A DNA stretch of 64,000 nucleotides from Streptosporangium canum (lineage in GTDB: Bacteria > Actinomycetota > Actinomycetes > Streptosporangiales > Streptosporangiaceae): NCBI RefSeq assembly GCF_900113865.1, contig NZ_FOQY01000013.1, positions 62,001-126,000 on the forward strand, given 5' to 3'. Positions 33,873-42,656 of the stretch are shown piece after piece. Numbering within the stretch: the stretch's first letter is position 1; each line of letters starts with the position of its first letter. Under the pieces are notes generated by a model. It saw only the letters and a program-made list of their open reading frames with translations. It did no database searches and was not told where the DNA came from. The position numbers were made by a program, and so were the translations under genes.

Positions 33873-34314
33873 ACCCCCCGGCCGCGGGCTCTGGGGTGAT
33901 GCGGTCCCAGGCGGATATCGGCAGCATGATCACCGAGGCGGGAAACAGGCCGTGCTCCTCGCTGTCGATGTGCCGGTGCAACTTCCCGATCGCCTCCAGC
34001 ACGGCGGGCCAGTCCGGCGCCGCGCGGTCGATCGCGCCGAACACTCCGTGGATCTCATCGTGCTCATCGCAGAGCCGGTCCACCGCCCCCGCCAGCGACC
34101 CCTCGGCGCGCAACTCGGCGAACAGGCCGCTCTCCTCGAGGGCGGTGTGCGGGAGGAGCTGGGCAAGCAGTTCGTCGAGCAGAAGCGCGGCGTCGCCGTA
34201 CCGGCTCTCGCCGATGGCCCGGCGCAGTGCCCCGGCGCTCTCCTCGATCTGCCAGTGCTCCTCGGACAGCCGGCCGATCAGCGGAAAGTCCCGGCAGCCA
34301 CAGTAATTGCACAT
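33871..34314 (-). CDS. Hemerythrin HHE-domain protein (147 aa)
   Basis: A four-helix bundle with His/Glu ligands in the expected places: EEHWQIEES (helix 1), LPHTALEESGLF (helix 2), DEHDEIHGVF (helix 3) and HRHIDSEEHGLFP (helix 4). Such domains carry a di-iron site and bind oxygen or sense NO and redox. The N-terminus starts MCNYCGCRDF with three cysteines, a frequent feature of this subgroup and a possible extra metal or redox site. Monocistronic. Confidence 0.88.
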   Translation of the reverse strand: MCNYCGCRDFPLIGRLSEEHWQIEESAGALRRAIGESRYGDAALLLDELLAQLLPHTALEESGLFAELRAEGSLAGAVDRLCDEHDEIHGVFGAIDRAAPDWPAVLEAIGKLHRHIDSEEHGLFPASVIMLPISAWDRITPEPAAGG

Positions 34315-34624
34315 GATGTGATCCCTCGGTGTCAGCGTGTGAATCCAGGATGCCCCGCGAGGACTTCACCAGGTAGAGGAGGACGCCCGCCGTCGATAGG
34401 GTCTTTCGTCCTCTTCGGGACATCGGCGGCCATGCTCCTTGTGCGGACGCTCGGCCGCCCCGATCCCGAGCCCGGCGCGGACCAGCACGTACTGGTCCGC
34501 GAGGCCACCGCTCCGAAGGCGCCCTGGGGGAAGGCTCGCGCGGGACCGGCGGACACCGAGGTGAGGGCGGCCCGGCCCCGGCGGCCCTTCCGGTGTTCGG
34601 CCGGGGATGCGGTTGGACCGGCTC

Positions 34625-35476
34625 TCACGGTGAGGTGAGTGGTTCGGCCTGGTAGGCCCGGTGAAGCACCTCCAGGAAGGACGGCGCCTCAGGCAACGGC
34701 ACGGAGCCGATCCGGCGCACCGCCACACCCGGCGTCCATGAGTTCATGACCACGGCCCCGGCCAGCGCCGGCAGGCCGGCGAGTGTGACCTCCTGGACGC
34801 GCTGGGGGATCCCGAGGCGATCCAGCTGCCGGCGGACGATGCCCATCGTGGTCCCGCCCAGCATCTCGGCCTCGGGCCACACCACCGCGGAGCCGTCCCA
34901 GAAGGCCAGATTCCAGATCGACGCCTCGCTGAGCCGGCCCCGGCGGTCGACGAAGGCGGCGTCGTCGAAGCCCTGTTCAACGGCCTGGCGGAGGAAGTAC
35001 GTCTTCGCCACCTCGCCGACGTGCTTCACGGCCGGGAGGACCCGTTCGCGTTCGACCGTCGCCAGTGTCAGCGGACCCTCCGGGCCGGACGCGGGCGGTC
35101 CGGTACGGACCAGCACCTCGGGCTCCACGTCAGCCCCGGCCACGGTGAACTCGCCCGCCGGCGAGTACACCGTGGCCGTCAGTGAGAGGTCGGCCGGACC
35201 CGCCTCCAGTGCCGCCCGCAAATGGGACCGCACCCGATCGTCGGGCAGTGCCTGACCGAACAGCTTCACCGAGGCGAGGCGCAGCCGCTCCAGACGCAGG
35301 TCGAGGCCCCGGACCCGGCCCCCACGCACCTGCATGGCGGTGAAGTGGGCATAGCCCGCGAAGGCGAGTGGTGTCAGATCGCCGGCGGTCGCCGCCCGGC
35401 CGTTACGTTGAACGACGGGTTCGGACGTCGTGTCGCCTGCCGGTCGCCGTTCACTCGGAGCCAAGCTGCCTGACAT
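34625..35476 (-). CDS. Class IV aminotransferase family protein (283 aa)
   Basis: PLP fold type IV. An N-terminal RNGRAAT and AGYAHFTAMQVRGGRVRGLD replaces the usual G(I/V)FET start; VKHVGEVAKTYFLRQA carries the candidate Schiff-base lysine, then GFDDAAFVDRRGRLSEASIW and NLAFWD (phosphate-cup E-xx-xN region). This is the group annotated as aminotransferase IV/ADC-lyase-like of unknown substrate. The ATG starting MSGSLAPS is preferred over an upstream start because conservation begins near residue 20. No operon partner. Confidence 0.85.
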   Translation of the reverse strand: MSGSLAPSERRPAGDTTSEPVVQRNGRAATAGDLTPLAFAGYAHFTAMQVRGGRVRGLDLRLERLRLASVKLFGQALPDDRVRSHLRAALEAGPADLSLTATVYSPAGEFTVAGADVEPEVLVRTGPPASGPEGPLTLATVERERVLPAVKHVGEVAKTYFLRQAVEQGFDDAAFVDRRGRLSEASIWNLAFWDGSAVVWPEAEMLGGTTMGIVRRQLDRLGIPQRVQEVTLAGLPALAGAVVMNSWTPGVAVRRIGSVPLPEAPSFLEVLHRAYQAEPLTSP

Positions 35477-35519
35477 AGGGACCCCGCTTTCCTGCTGGAC
35501 TACTCGAAGCCGAGGCCAG

Positions 35520-35717
35520 ATCCGCCCCGACCTCGCCCCTGACCTCGTCATCGAACTGCTGTACGGCCCTGCCTACTACCACTGGCTCATCCGCCAGCGG
35601 CCCGCCGACGCGGATCACATCCACATGATCGTCGATGTCGCCCTCGCCGGCCTCGCCCCGGCGAACACCCGCCCAGACGCTCCTCCCGCCGGTAACAGCC
35701 GCCCGCACCCGCAGTGA
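35520..35717 (+). pseudogene. C-terminal fragment of a TetR-family regulator
   Basis: The frame RPDLAPDLVIELLYGPAYYH followed by LIRQRPADADHIHMIVDVAL and AGLAP is the last helix pair of a common TetR C-terminal domain. No HTH region exists upstream; the sequence there belongs to the opposite-strand aminotransferase gene. Confidence 0.65.
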
Positions 35718-35965
35718 GCCAGGCCCGCGATCAAACAGCCACGCCCGCCTGAACGAGCCGGCAGCCGTTGGCACTGAGAACGAGCATGGTAGATGTCGCG
35801 CGATTGGTGCCGGGTGTCCGGTTGGGGTCCGGCTTGTGGTGATCGCCGGTCAGGAGCGAAGAGCACGGGATATCGGCCTTTGGAACGGCAAATGACGCGG
35901 TCCGGCCGGCCGACGGGGTGAGCGGACCGTCCCTATCGGGTCGGTGAATGCCTGCCGCCCGCCGC

Positions 35966-37111
35966 TCAACTGCGTAGCCGCGTGTTGAGCCGTGCGGCCT
36001 GTCGCGTGAGGTGGTCGCGTTCGGGGAGGCTGGGCGCCGATCGGGCGGCTTCGGCGTAGAGCCGTGCTGCGGCCACCGGGTCACCGTCACGCTCGTGCAG
36101 GTACGCCGCGACGGCGGCGTGGCGGGGCAGGGCGGTGTCCAGCCCCGCCAGTGCGGCCAGGCCGGCCCGCGGGCCGTCGGCCTCGCCGACCGCGACGGCC
36201 CGGTTGAGGCGGGCCACCGGGCTGTCGGTGAGGCGCACCAGTTCGTCGTACCACTCGACGATCTGCACCCAGTCGGTCTCCTCGGCCTTCTGGGCGTCGG
36301 CGTGGAGCGCGGCGATGGCGGCCTGAGCCTGGAATTCGCCCAGGCGGTCGCGGGCGAGGGCCGCCTGGAGCACGTCGACGCCCTCGGCGATCAGGCGGGT
36401 GTTCCACAGGCCGCGGTCCTGCTCGGCAAGAGGCACGAGGCTGCCGTCGAGGCCGGTCCGTGCCGGGCGCCGCGCGTGGTGGAGCAGCATGAGCGCAAGC
36501 AGGCCCGCGACCTCCTCATGTTTGGTCACTGCGGCCAGTTGGCGGGCGAGTCGGATCGCCTCGACGGCGAGGTCGACGTCGCCGGAGTAGCCCTCGTTGA
36601 AGACCAGGTAGAGCACGCACAGCACCGTGGCGACGTCACCGGGCTGGTTGAACCGGACGCCCGAGACGGTCCGCTTGGCCCTGCTGATCCGCTGGGCCAT
36701 GGTCGCCTCCGGCACGAGATAGGCCTGCGCGATCTGACGCGTGGTCAGGCCGCCGACCGCGCGCAACGTGAGCGCGACGGCCGAAGCCGGTGTCAGGGAG
36801 GGGTGCGCGCACAGGAAGTACAGCTGGAGCGTGTCGTCGGCCGGCTCGCCCGGGCCGGGCACGGGCTCGCTCTCGACGCGTAGCTCGCGGTGCCGTCGCG
36901 AGGTTTCCGCGCGGGCGGCGTCGAGGAACTTCCGCCAGGCCACGGTGATCAGCCAGCCCTTGGGATCTCGCAGCGGGTCGTCCTGACACACGCGTACGGC
37001 CTCGACCAGGGCGTCCTGCACGGCGTCCTCGGCCGCCGCGAAGTCGGCTCCGCGACGGACGAGGACACCGATCACCGCGGGCACCAGCTCCCGCAGCAGC
37101 GACTCGTTCAC
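35966..37111 (-). CDS. Second ECF42-type sigma factor (381 aa)
   Basis: Sigma-2 (VRRGADFAAAEDAVQDALVE, GWLITVAWRKFLDAARAE), sigma-4 (ALTLRAVGGLTTRQIAQAYL, MAQRISRAKRTV) and the long C-terminal region with YLVFNEGYSG, RTGLDGSLVPLAEQDRGLW, WYDELVRLTDSPVARLNRA. Start GTG overlaps the DGPF stop (GTGA), so the pair is tightly coupled. Paralogous in architecture to the sigma factor at 23241-24527 but clearly diverged. Confidence 0.92.
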   Translation of the reverse strand: MNESLLRELVPAVIGVLVRRGADFAAAEDAVQDALVEAVRVCQDDPLRDPKGWLITVAWRKFLDAARAETSRRHRELRVESEPVPGPGEPADDTLQLYFLCAHPSLTPASAVALTLRAVGGLTTRQIAQAYLVPEATMAQRISRAKRTVSGVRFNQPGDVATVLCVLYLVFNEGYSGDVDLAVEAIRLARQLAAVTKHEEVAGLLALMLLHHARRPARTGLDGSLVPLAEQDRGLWNTRLIAEGVDVLQAALARDRLGEFQAQAAIAALHADAQKAEETDWVQIVEWYDELVRLTDSPVARLNRAVAVGEADGPRAGLAALAGLDTALPRHAAVAAYLHERDGDPVAAARLYAEAARSAPSLPERDHLTRQAARLNTRLRS

Positions 37112-37515
37112 TCGATCACCGTGGGATGCTCGGCCATGAACGGGCGCACCTCGAGCCACTCGTGGATCGGCTTCCCACCCGCCCCCGGAGCCGCGGACAG
37201 CTCGCCGGCCAGCTCGAGCGCCCGCTCGTAGGTCTCGACGTCGATCATCATCCAGCCGGCGATCAGGTCCTTGGTCTCCGCGAACGGGCCGTCGGTGACC
37301 GGCGGCCGCCCCTCGCCGTCGTATCGGACGAACGTGCCCTCCGAGGAGAGCGCCTGACTGTCGACGAACTCGCCGGTGCCCTCGAGCCGAGCCGCGAAAT
37401 CCCGCATGTACTGCACATGGGCCGAAAGCTCTTCCGGCGTCCACTGGTCCATCGGCACGTCGTTGACCGATGCCGGCGCGCCCCGGTAGTGCTTGAGCAG
37501 CAGGTACTTGGCCAT
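37108..37515 (-). CDS. DGPF/YCII-domain protein, partner of the second ECF sigma factor (135 aa)
   Basis: AKYLLLKHYRGAP at the start, then VTDGPFAETKDLIAGWMMID and a conserved C-terminal IHEWLEVRPFM. The gene overlaps the sigma start. Two adjacent ATGs follow AAGGAGAAT; the second gives the better spacing. Longer between strands 1 and 2 than the partner at 22885-23235. Confidence 0.9.
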   Translation of the reverse strand: MAKYLLLKHYRGAPASVNDVPMDQWTPEELSAHVQYMRDFAARLEGTGEFVDSQALSSEGTFVRYDGEGRPPVTDGPFAETKDLIAGWMMIDVETYERALELAGELSAAPGAGGKPIHEWLEVRPFMAEHPTVIE

Positions 37516-37895
37516 CATATTCTCCTTGGTGCGGTACGGCCCATTGTGGCCGTGTTCACTTCGGGGACGGAACCGCGCGCGGGTTCTCGACATCCCACCG
37601 CGACATTTCCTGGCGGACTTCAAAGACTCCGCGCGCCGCGGCGTCACGGATGGGCACTGCGCCTTGTCCAGCGCGAGCCCTGCGTCGTAGCCCGACCGGG
37701 CCTCGTCGATGGGTGGCGGATGCCCGCGGCCATCTTCGCCGCCGCAGACGCCACCGCCCGCCGCAACCCCACGGGACGGCGTTCTCCACCAGAGCGTCCC
37801 TGTCCGGCACCTTCGACGGCATCCCCTTCGACTAGGGCCTGTACGGGGTTGAGATCAGAGGGATGCGCCTGTGTGGTGGTCTGCCGTCCTGGTAG
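37516..37895. other. Gap between the DGPF gene and a transposase relic
   Basis: Holds the DGPF promoter region. Short open frames on both strands (for example one starting MPSKVPDRDALVEN on the minus strand) are not recognisable. GGGCCTGTACGGGG at 37835-37848 resembles the tip of an IS5-type element, but no matching right end was found. Confidence 0.3.
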
Positions 37896-38267
37896 GCCAT
37901 CTCTAAGGCGCGCGGAGACCTCACCGACGAGGAATGGGCCTTGATCGATCCTCACCTGCCCTTGGGTGAGCGCGGTCCGATCCCGGACCTGCGGCGGCAG
38001 TTCAACGCGGTGATGTGGCGGTTTCGTACTGGCAGCCCGTGGCGGGATCTGCCGGAGGAGTACGGGCCGTGGTCGACCGTCTACGACCGCTTCCGATCCT
38101 GGGCGACCACAGGCGTCTTCGAGGAGCTGACGCAGGCCGTGATCGCCGAGGCCGCGGCCCGTGGACAGGCCGACCTTGACCTGGTCAGCGTGGACTCCAC
38201 CACAGCCCGCGCCCACCACCACGCTGAACCTGTACCAGGGTCGTGTCCCGCCTCCAGACCTTGCTGA
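37896..38267 (+). pseudogene. 5' half of an IS5-family transposase
   Basis: Frame DLTDEEWALIDPHLPLGERG then FNAVMWRFRTGSPWRDLPEE, YDRFRSWATTGVF and VSVDSTTARAHHHAE: the DUF4096-type N-terminus plus the first catalytic Asp (DSTT). No start codon lies in frame before an upstream stop, and after the AHHHAE point the sequence becomes unrelated, so the other catalytic residues are gone. Dead element. Confidence 0.8.
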
Positions 38268-38464
38268 TCGCGACGCTGTCGCGATGCCCCGCCTGCCATC
38301 GCGATCCATACGACCTCATCGACCTTGGTCGAGGACCATGACCAAGCTCTGGTTTGAGGGATTGACATTTCGATGTTCATCCCGCGCCGTATCCCCCGTG
38401 CGGGGGAAGGGATGGCTCTCGGTGGGGATGCCCGCAGGCCACCGCCGCTGACATGATCGCTGGC

Positions 38465-38899
38465 ATGACTAAATGGATCGGCCGATGGGCCGGTTGCGCG
38501 GCGATCGGCTGGACACTGCTATATCTGGCGTCGAAGGCTCACTTCGCCCTTGAGGAACGGATCGGTGTCACCGGCGGCCCGCAGGTTACCGCGGACGCTT
38601 ATCGCGACTATGGGCCGGGAGAGGTCGCCCAGGCCCAATGGGCCAACGCCGCGGCCGGCGCCCTCATCGTCTTACTGCTGCTGGTATCCCTGACCTCTGT
38701 CCGCCGGCTACTACCGCGATGGATACTGCTCGCGCTGTTGTGGACGTGCGCAGCCATGGCCGCCGCGGGCGCGATCGGCATGCTCGGCGGAGCGATGCTC
38801 ACCGACCGCGGCGGCGCGGTCTTCGGCGGCTACTGCGCGGTGTGGGCGGTGCTCCTCATCGTCGCGACCCTTGATTTCCACCGCCGCAGCCGAGCATAG
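38465..38899 (+). CDS. Hypothetical four-helix membrane protein (144 aa)
   Basis: Four hydrophobic segments (8-25, 60-78, 85-110, 115-135) with conserved-looking small-residue helices (GAIGMLGGAML). Function not recognised. An ATG four codons upstream is equally possible; a CATGAT hexamer seven bases before the chosen ATG suits a leaderless start. It lies between two transposase relics and is the only intact gene in that stretch. Confidence 0.6.
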   Translation: MTKWIGRWAGCAAIGWTLLYLASKAHFALEERIGVTGGPQVTADAYRDYGPGEVAQAQWANAAAGALIVLLLLVSLTSVRRLLPRWILLALLWTCAAMAAAGAIGMLGGAMLTDRGGAVFGGYCAVWAVLLIVATLDFHRRSRA

Positions 38900-39066
38900 G
38901 CACCACACGGCTCTCCCGCGCTCACGGCGCCGATGAGCCGGTCAGACCGACGATCTGGACGCCACGATCACCGATCTGCATTCTAGGCTGACCCACCTGG
39001 AAAGTCCGCGATGATCAGTCTTACCGATCCCGCTCGCTCGGCTCTGACCCGCGCCGTGCCCCTTTG

Positions 39067-39996
39067 ACGCTTACTGCAGCGTTCCTTAAAGCAGGTAGAC
39101 GAACGTGCGGCGCAGGGTTCGGGGCTGTGGCGGTGAGCGTCCCCAGACCCACGGCTGGGCGTGGGCGTTGAGTTGGGTGGCGGCGGCGGCGACCGCGTGG
39201 GCGATCTCGGTGGCGTCGGCGAAGGTCTGCCCGGCGAACGCGGCTCGGCGTAGCAGCCGCCACCAGCCTTCGGCCAGGTTGAGCCAGCAGGCCCTGACGG
39301 GGATGAACACCTGGCGAATGCGCCGGTGGCGCAGCAGCCATTGGCGAACTTTCCAGCTGAAATGGCTGGAGGAGGTTGTCGGTGATGATGACGATCGGGC
39401 CGCGCCGGTTGGCGGCTGCGACCTGTTTCAGCAGCTGGATCCAGCCCTGGCTGTTGCGTGAGGGCGCGCAGAAGGTGAGTTCGACTCCGTCGCGGATGCG
39501 CAGCGCGCCGTACACCCAGGTCTTGTCGATGCCGCGGGAGTATTCCAGCGGAGCGTTGATCCGGTGCCCGTCGACCGACCAGCCGGGCGCGGGCGGGAAG
39601 GTGCGCGGGGTCACCGGCCCCAGTTCGTCGGCGCAGATCACCGTGGTGCCCGGCGGCGGGTCGGTGTAGAGGCCGACGACCTCGGCCCTTTGGGGGCGAA
39701 GTCCGGATCGGTGGAGGTGCTCCGGGAGCGGGTGTGCCGCCGGCGCACGTGTTCGGTGAGCAGGATCCGGCGGATCTGGCTACGCGCGATCGTGATGCCC
39801 GCGGCGCGGGCGGCGGTCAGGCTGTTCAGCGTCCACTCGGCCGCGCCGCTCTCATCCGCCGTGGTCAACTCTCCGCCCTCATCGCGGACCGGCCGGCCCG
39901 GCGGATCGGAGCGGGCCAGTGCGATGACGCGTCCGCGTTCGACCTCCCAGGTCAGCGGGGATCGCCACCCCCATTCAGGAACGCTGCACTGAGCGT
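39067..39996. mobile_element. Degenerate IS630-family element bounded by 20-bp inverted repeats
   Basis: ACGCTTACTGCAGCGTTCCT (39067-39086) and, inverted, AGGAACGCTGCACTGAGCGT (39977-39996) match at 18 of 20 positions and flank the broken transposase. The 930-bp length is short for the family because the HTH-encoding end of the transposase is missing. The right end interrupts a NarL-type response regulator gene. Confidence 0.7.
39086..39970 (-). pseudogene. IS630-family transposase broken by two frameshifts
   Basis: Three consecutive pieces in different frames: WEVERGRVIALARSDPPG to STDPDFAPKG; then TVICADELGPVTPRTFPPAP to PIVIITDNL; then FIPVRACWLNLAEGWWRLLR to the TAA inside the left inverted repeat. 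The pieces carry the D, D and E of the DDE triad (CADE, TDNL, LAEGWW). The N-terminal HTH half is absent. Frameshifts fall near 39655 and 39365. Confidence 0.8.
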
Positions 39997-40564
39997 GGTC
40001 GGCGAGGCCGCCGACGGCGCGGAGGCGGTGGAGCTGAGCAGGGACCTCCGGCCGGACGTGGTGCTCATGGACCTGCACATGCCCAGCCTGGACGGCGTGC
40101 GCGCCACCGAGCTGATCACCGCGCAGCTGCCGGGCGTTCGGGTGCTCGCGCTGAGCACGTTCGACCTGGACGAGAACGTGGTCGCGGCGCTGAGGGCGGG
40201 CGCCGACGGCTTCCTGCCCGAGGACATCTCCTTGGAGGAGCTGATCGAGGGCGTACGCGTGGTGCACCGCGGTGAGTCGGCCGTCGCGCCCCGTCTGCTG
40301 ACCAGGCTCATCGGCACCTTCGTCCGCGCCTCGCGCCCGCGGGCGGTGCCCGCCGGGCCGGCCGGGCTGACCGGCAGGGAGCGGGAGATCCTCGTGCTGA
40401 TCGCCCGTGGCCGCTCGAACCCGGAGATCGCCGCCGACCTGGCCGTCTCCCCGTCGACCGTCAAGAACCACGTGACGAGCCTGTTCGCCAAGATAGGCGT
40501 CAGGGACCGGGCGCAGGCCGTGATCGTCGCCTACGAGGCGGCGTTGGTCCAACCTGGAGAGTAG
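39997..40564 (+). pseudogene. NarL/FixJ-type response regulator lacking its N-terminus
   Basis: Frame SVVGEAADGAEAVEL, phosphoacceptor block DVVLMDLHMPSLDGV, switch residue region ALSTFDLDENV, then a LuxR HTH (LTGREREILVLIARGRSNPE, SPSTVKNHVTSLFAKIG) and a normal stop. The first strand with the acidic pair (ADDQ) and the start codon are replaced by the IS630 relic. About 190 of 215 residues survive, so the loss is likely recent. Confidence 0.8.
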
Positions 40565-40627
40565 GACCAGGATCTCAGAGCCCTGGCCCGAGAACCGTCC
40601 CCGGGCAGGAGGAAACCGGCCGCCCGC

Positions 40628-40802
40628 GACGGCACGCTGTTCGGCGCCCCGGAGACCCTGATCTTCGACGAGCCGGTCAACGGCCGCGATCCCGACGGCA
40701 TCCTGTGGATCCGCACGCTCATGCGCAAGCTCGCGGCCGACGGGCGCACGGTGTTCGTCTCCAGCCATCTCATGAGCGAGATGGCCCGGACCGCCGACAT
40801 GA
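40628..40802 (+). pseudogene. Internal fragment of an ABC transporter ATPase
   Basis: Frame LFGAPETLIFDEPVNGRDPD, then DGRTVFVSSHLMSEMARTAD gives the Walker B, D-loop and H-loop of an exporter ATPase; Walker A and the signature are missing. It follows the broken response regulator in the same orientation, the order found in bacitracin/lantibiotic-type two-component/ABC operons, so both are probably pieces of one decayed operon. Confidence 0.7.
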
Positions 40803-41094
40803 GCGTGGGGGAGCAGAGCGGCAGGGTTCGACCGGGGCTTGAGGCTTTCCCGGCTTCCGCCCAGAACCGTCCACGAGAGGCGGCGAAAAGTCTCCGGGCT
40901 CGGTTCAACGACAGCCTTGAAGTCATGAGTGCTGGTGACAACGGGCGGCCCGGCGCGGAGCCGGCCATCGAGGCCCGTGGCCGGAGGCCGCGCCGCGGAC
41001 GGATCGATGCGCGCAACGCCTCCATGGCCGTGGCCGGCGAGTCCGAACCCGGGAGAGCCCGCCGGGCCCCCGGCGAACTGAAGGAGATGACCAC
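40803..41094. other. Region without recognisable gene upstream of the MFS gene
   Basis: The open frame continuing from the ABC fragment has no family pattern. AAGGAG (41081-41086) near the end is the ribosome-binding site of the MFS gene. Confidence 0.4.
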
Positions 41095-42534
41095 GTGATT
41101 CCCGATTCAGCTCCCGCCACGCCTTCCTGGCGGGAACTGCTGGGCCCCGAACATCTCGGAGCCGCGATCGTGCTGGCGGGCGGCGTGCTCGTCGGTGCGG
41201 TCAATATCTATCTGGCCTCGAGTCTGCTGCCGACTGTGGTGGCCGACATCGGCGGCGCCGGCTTCTACGCGTGGAACATGACGATCTACCTCGTCGCCAT
41301 GGTGATCGCGACGATGCTGGTCAGCCGGCTCCTGGCCCGGTGGGGGAACGTCGGCGCATACCGCCTCGGCTTCGCGGTGTTCCTGGTGGGCTCGCTGGCC
41401 TGTGCGGCGAGCCCGGCGATGCCGGTACTGCTGGCCGGCCGCGGCGTCCAGGGATTCGGGGCGGGGGTGCTTTCCGGGCTGGGGTTCGCCGTCATCCGCG
41501 CGGCTCTGCCGCGCCGGCTGTGGACCCGTGGCAACGCGCTGATGTCGGCGATGTACGGCGTCGGCAACTTCGTCGGCCCGGCGCTCGGCGGCCTGTTCGC
41601 CCAGTTCGGCTCATGGCGCCTGGCGTTCGCGGCGATGGCGGTGATCGCGGCGGCGTGCTGCGCGGTCGTTTCCCGGGTGCTGCCGCGCGGCGAACGCGGC
41701 GACGCGCGGACGCCGGTCCCCGCCGTGTCGCTGCTGCTGGTCACGGCGGCCACCGCGGCCGTCAGCCTGGCGGGGGTGCTGCCCGGCACCATGGCGATGG
41801 CGGGTGGCATCGTGGTGGCACTGCTGCTGGTGGCCGCCTTCGTCGCCTACGAGCGGCGCAGCGAGCTACGGGTCTTCCCGCGCACGACCTACCAGGCCGG
41901 CTCACCACTGAAGTGGATCTACCTGACGCTCGGACTACTGGCCTTCGGCGTCGCGGTCGAGTCGTTCGTCCCGCTGTTCGGCCAGCAACTGGGCGGGCTG
42001 TCCCCGCTCGCGGCAGGCCTGTTCGGGGCGGCCATCTCGCTCGGCTGGTCACTGACCCAGCTCGGCAGCTCATCGGCCACCAGGGAGCGCACGGTACGCC
42101 GTCTGCGCATCCTCGGCCCGCTGCTCCTGGCGTCCGGCTTCCTCCTCCAGGGACTGCTGCAGCGCGAGGACACGCCGACCTGGCTGGTACTCCTGTGGGT
42201 ACCGGTGTTGTTCATCGCGGGTTCCGGCATCGGCCTGGCCTACCCGCACCTGTCCGTGGCCGCCATGTCCAGCACCCAGGATCCAGAGGAGGGACGCAGG
42301 GCCGCCGCGGCGATCGCCACCGTGACGAGTCTGTCGATCGCGTTCGGCACGGCCGTGGCCGGAGTCCTGGTCAATCTCGGCGACCCGTCGATGCTCGACT
42401 CGGCACGGTACGTACTGTTCGGATTCGCGATCATCTGCGCGGTCGGCGCCATCACCGCACGTGCGGCGGACCGTTCAAGCCGCCCGGAACCCGCCGAGCC
42501 GATCGGCCACCCTCCGCTCCAACAGGGCTCGTGA
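41095..42534 (+). CDS. MFS drug/proton antiporter (479 aa)
   Basis: Twelve to fourteen predicted spans with DHA2-like features: LLPTVVADIGG in the first helix loop, motif A-like VSRLLARWGNVGAYR, and motif C-like GVGNFVGPALGGLF. Probably exports a small molecule. GTG start with AAGGAG eight bases upstream. It precedes the P450 and ferredoxin genes by about 120 bp, which suggests a cluster that modifies and exports or detoxifies a compound. Confidence 0.9.
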   Translation: MIPDSAPATPSWRELLGPEHLGAAIVLAGGVLVGAVNIYLASSLLPTVVADIGGAGFYAWNMTIYLVAMVIATMLVSRLLARWGNVGAYRLGFAVFLVGSLACAASPAMPVLLAGRGVQGFGAGVLSGLGFAVIRAALPRRLWTRGNALMSAMYGVGNFVGPALGGLFAQFGSWRLAFAAMAVIAAACCAVVSRVLPRGERGDARTPVPAVSLLLVTAATAAVSLAGVLPGTMAMAGGIVVALLLVAAFVAYERRSELRVFPRTTYQAGSPLKWIYLTLGLLAFGVAVESFVPLFGQQLGGLSPLAAGLFGAAISLGWSLTQLGSSSATRERTVRRLRILGPLLLASGFLLQGLLQREDTPTWLVLLWVPVLFIAGSGIGLAYPHLSVAAMSSTQDPEEGRRAAAAIATVTSLSIAFGTAVAGVLVNLGDPSMLDSARYVLFGFAIICAVGAITARAADRSSRPEPAEPIGHPPLQQGS

Positions 42535-42656
42535 TTCGCGATCCACCGACCCGACGTCCACCCCTTCGGGGGTGAAATATCCGGCTCGGGTTTCCGATCG
42601 CCTGTTCACCACGTGCCTGAGATCACCGATGACCGCATTCGATGTGAGGAGATGCC

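Noticed and set aside
37835..38450. A complete IS5 element
   Set aside because: Only one possible terminal tip was seen and no matching inverted partner; the transposase has no start and lacks its second half.
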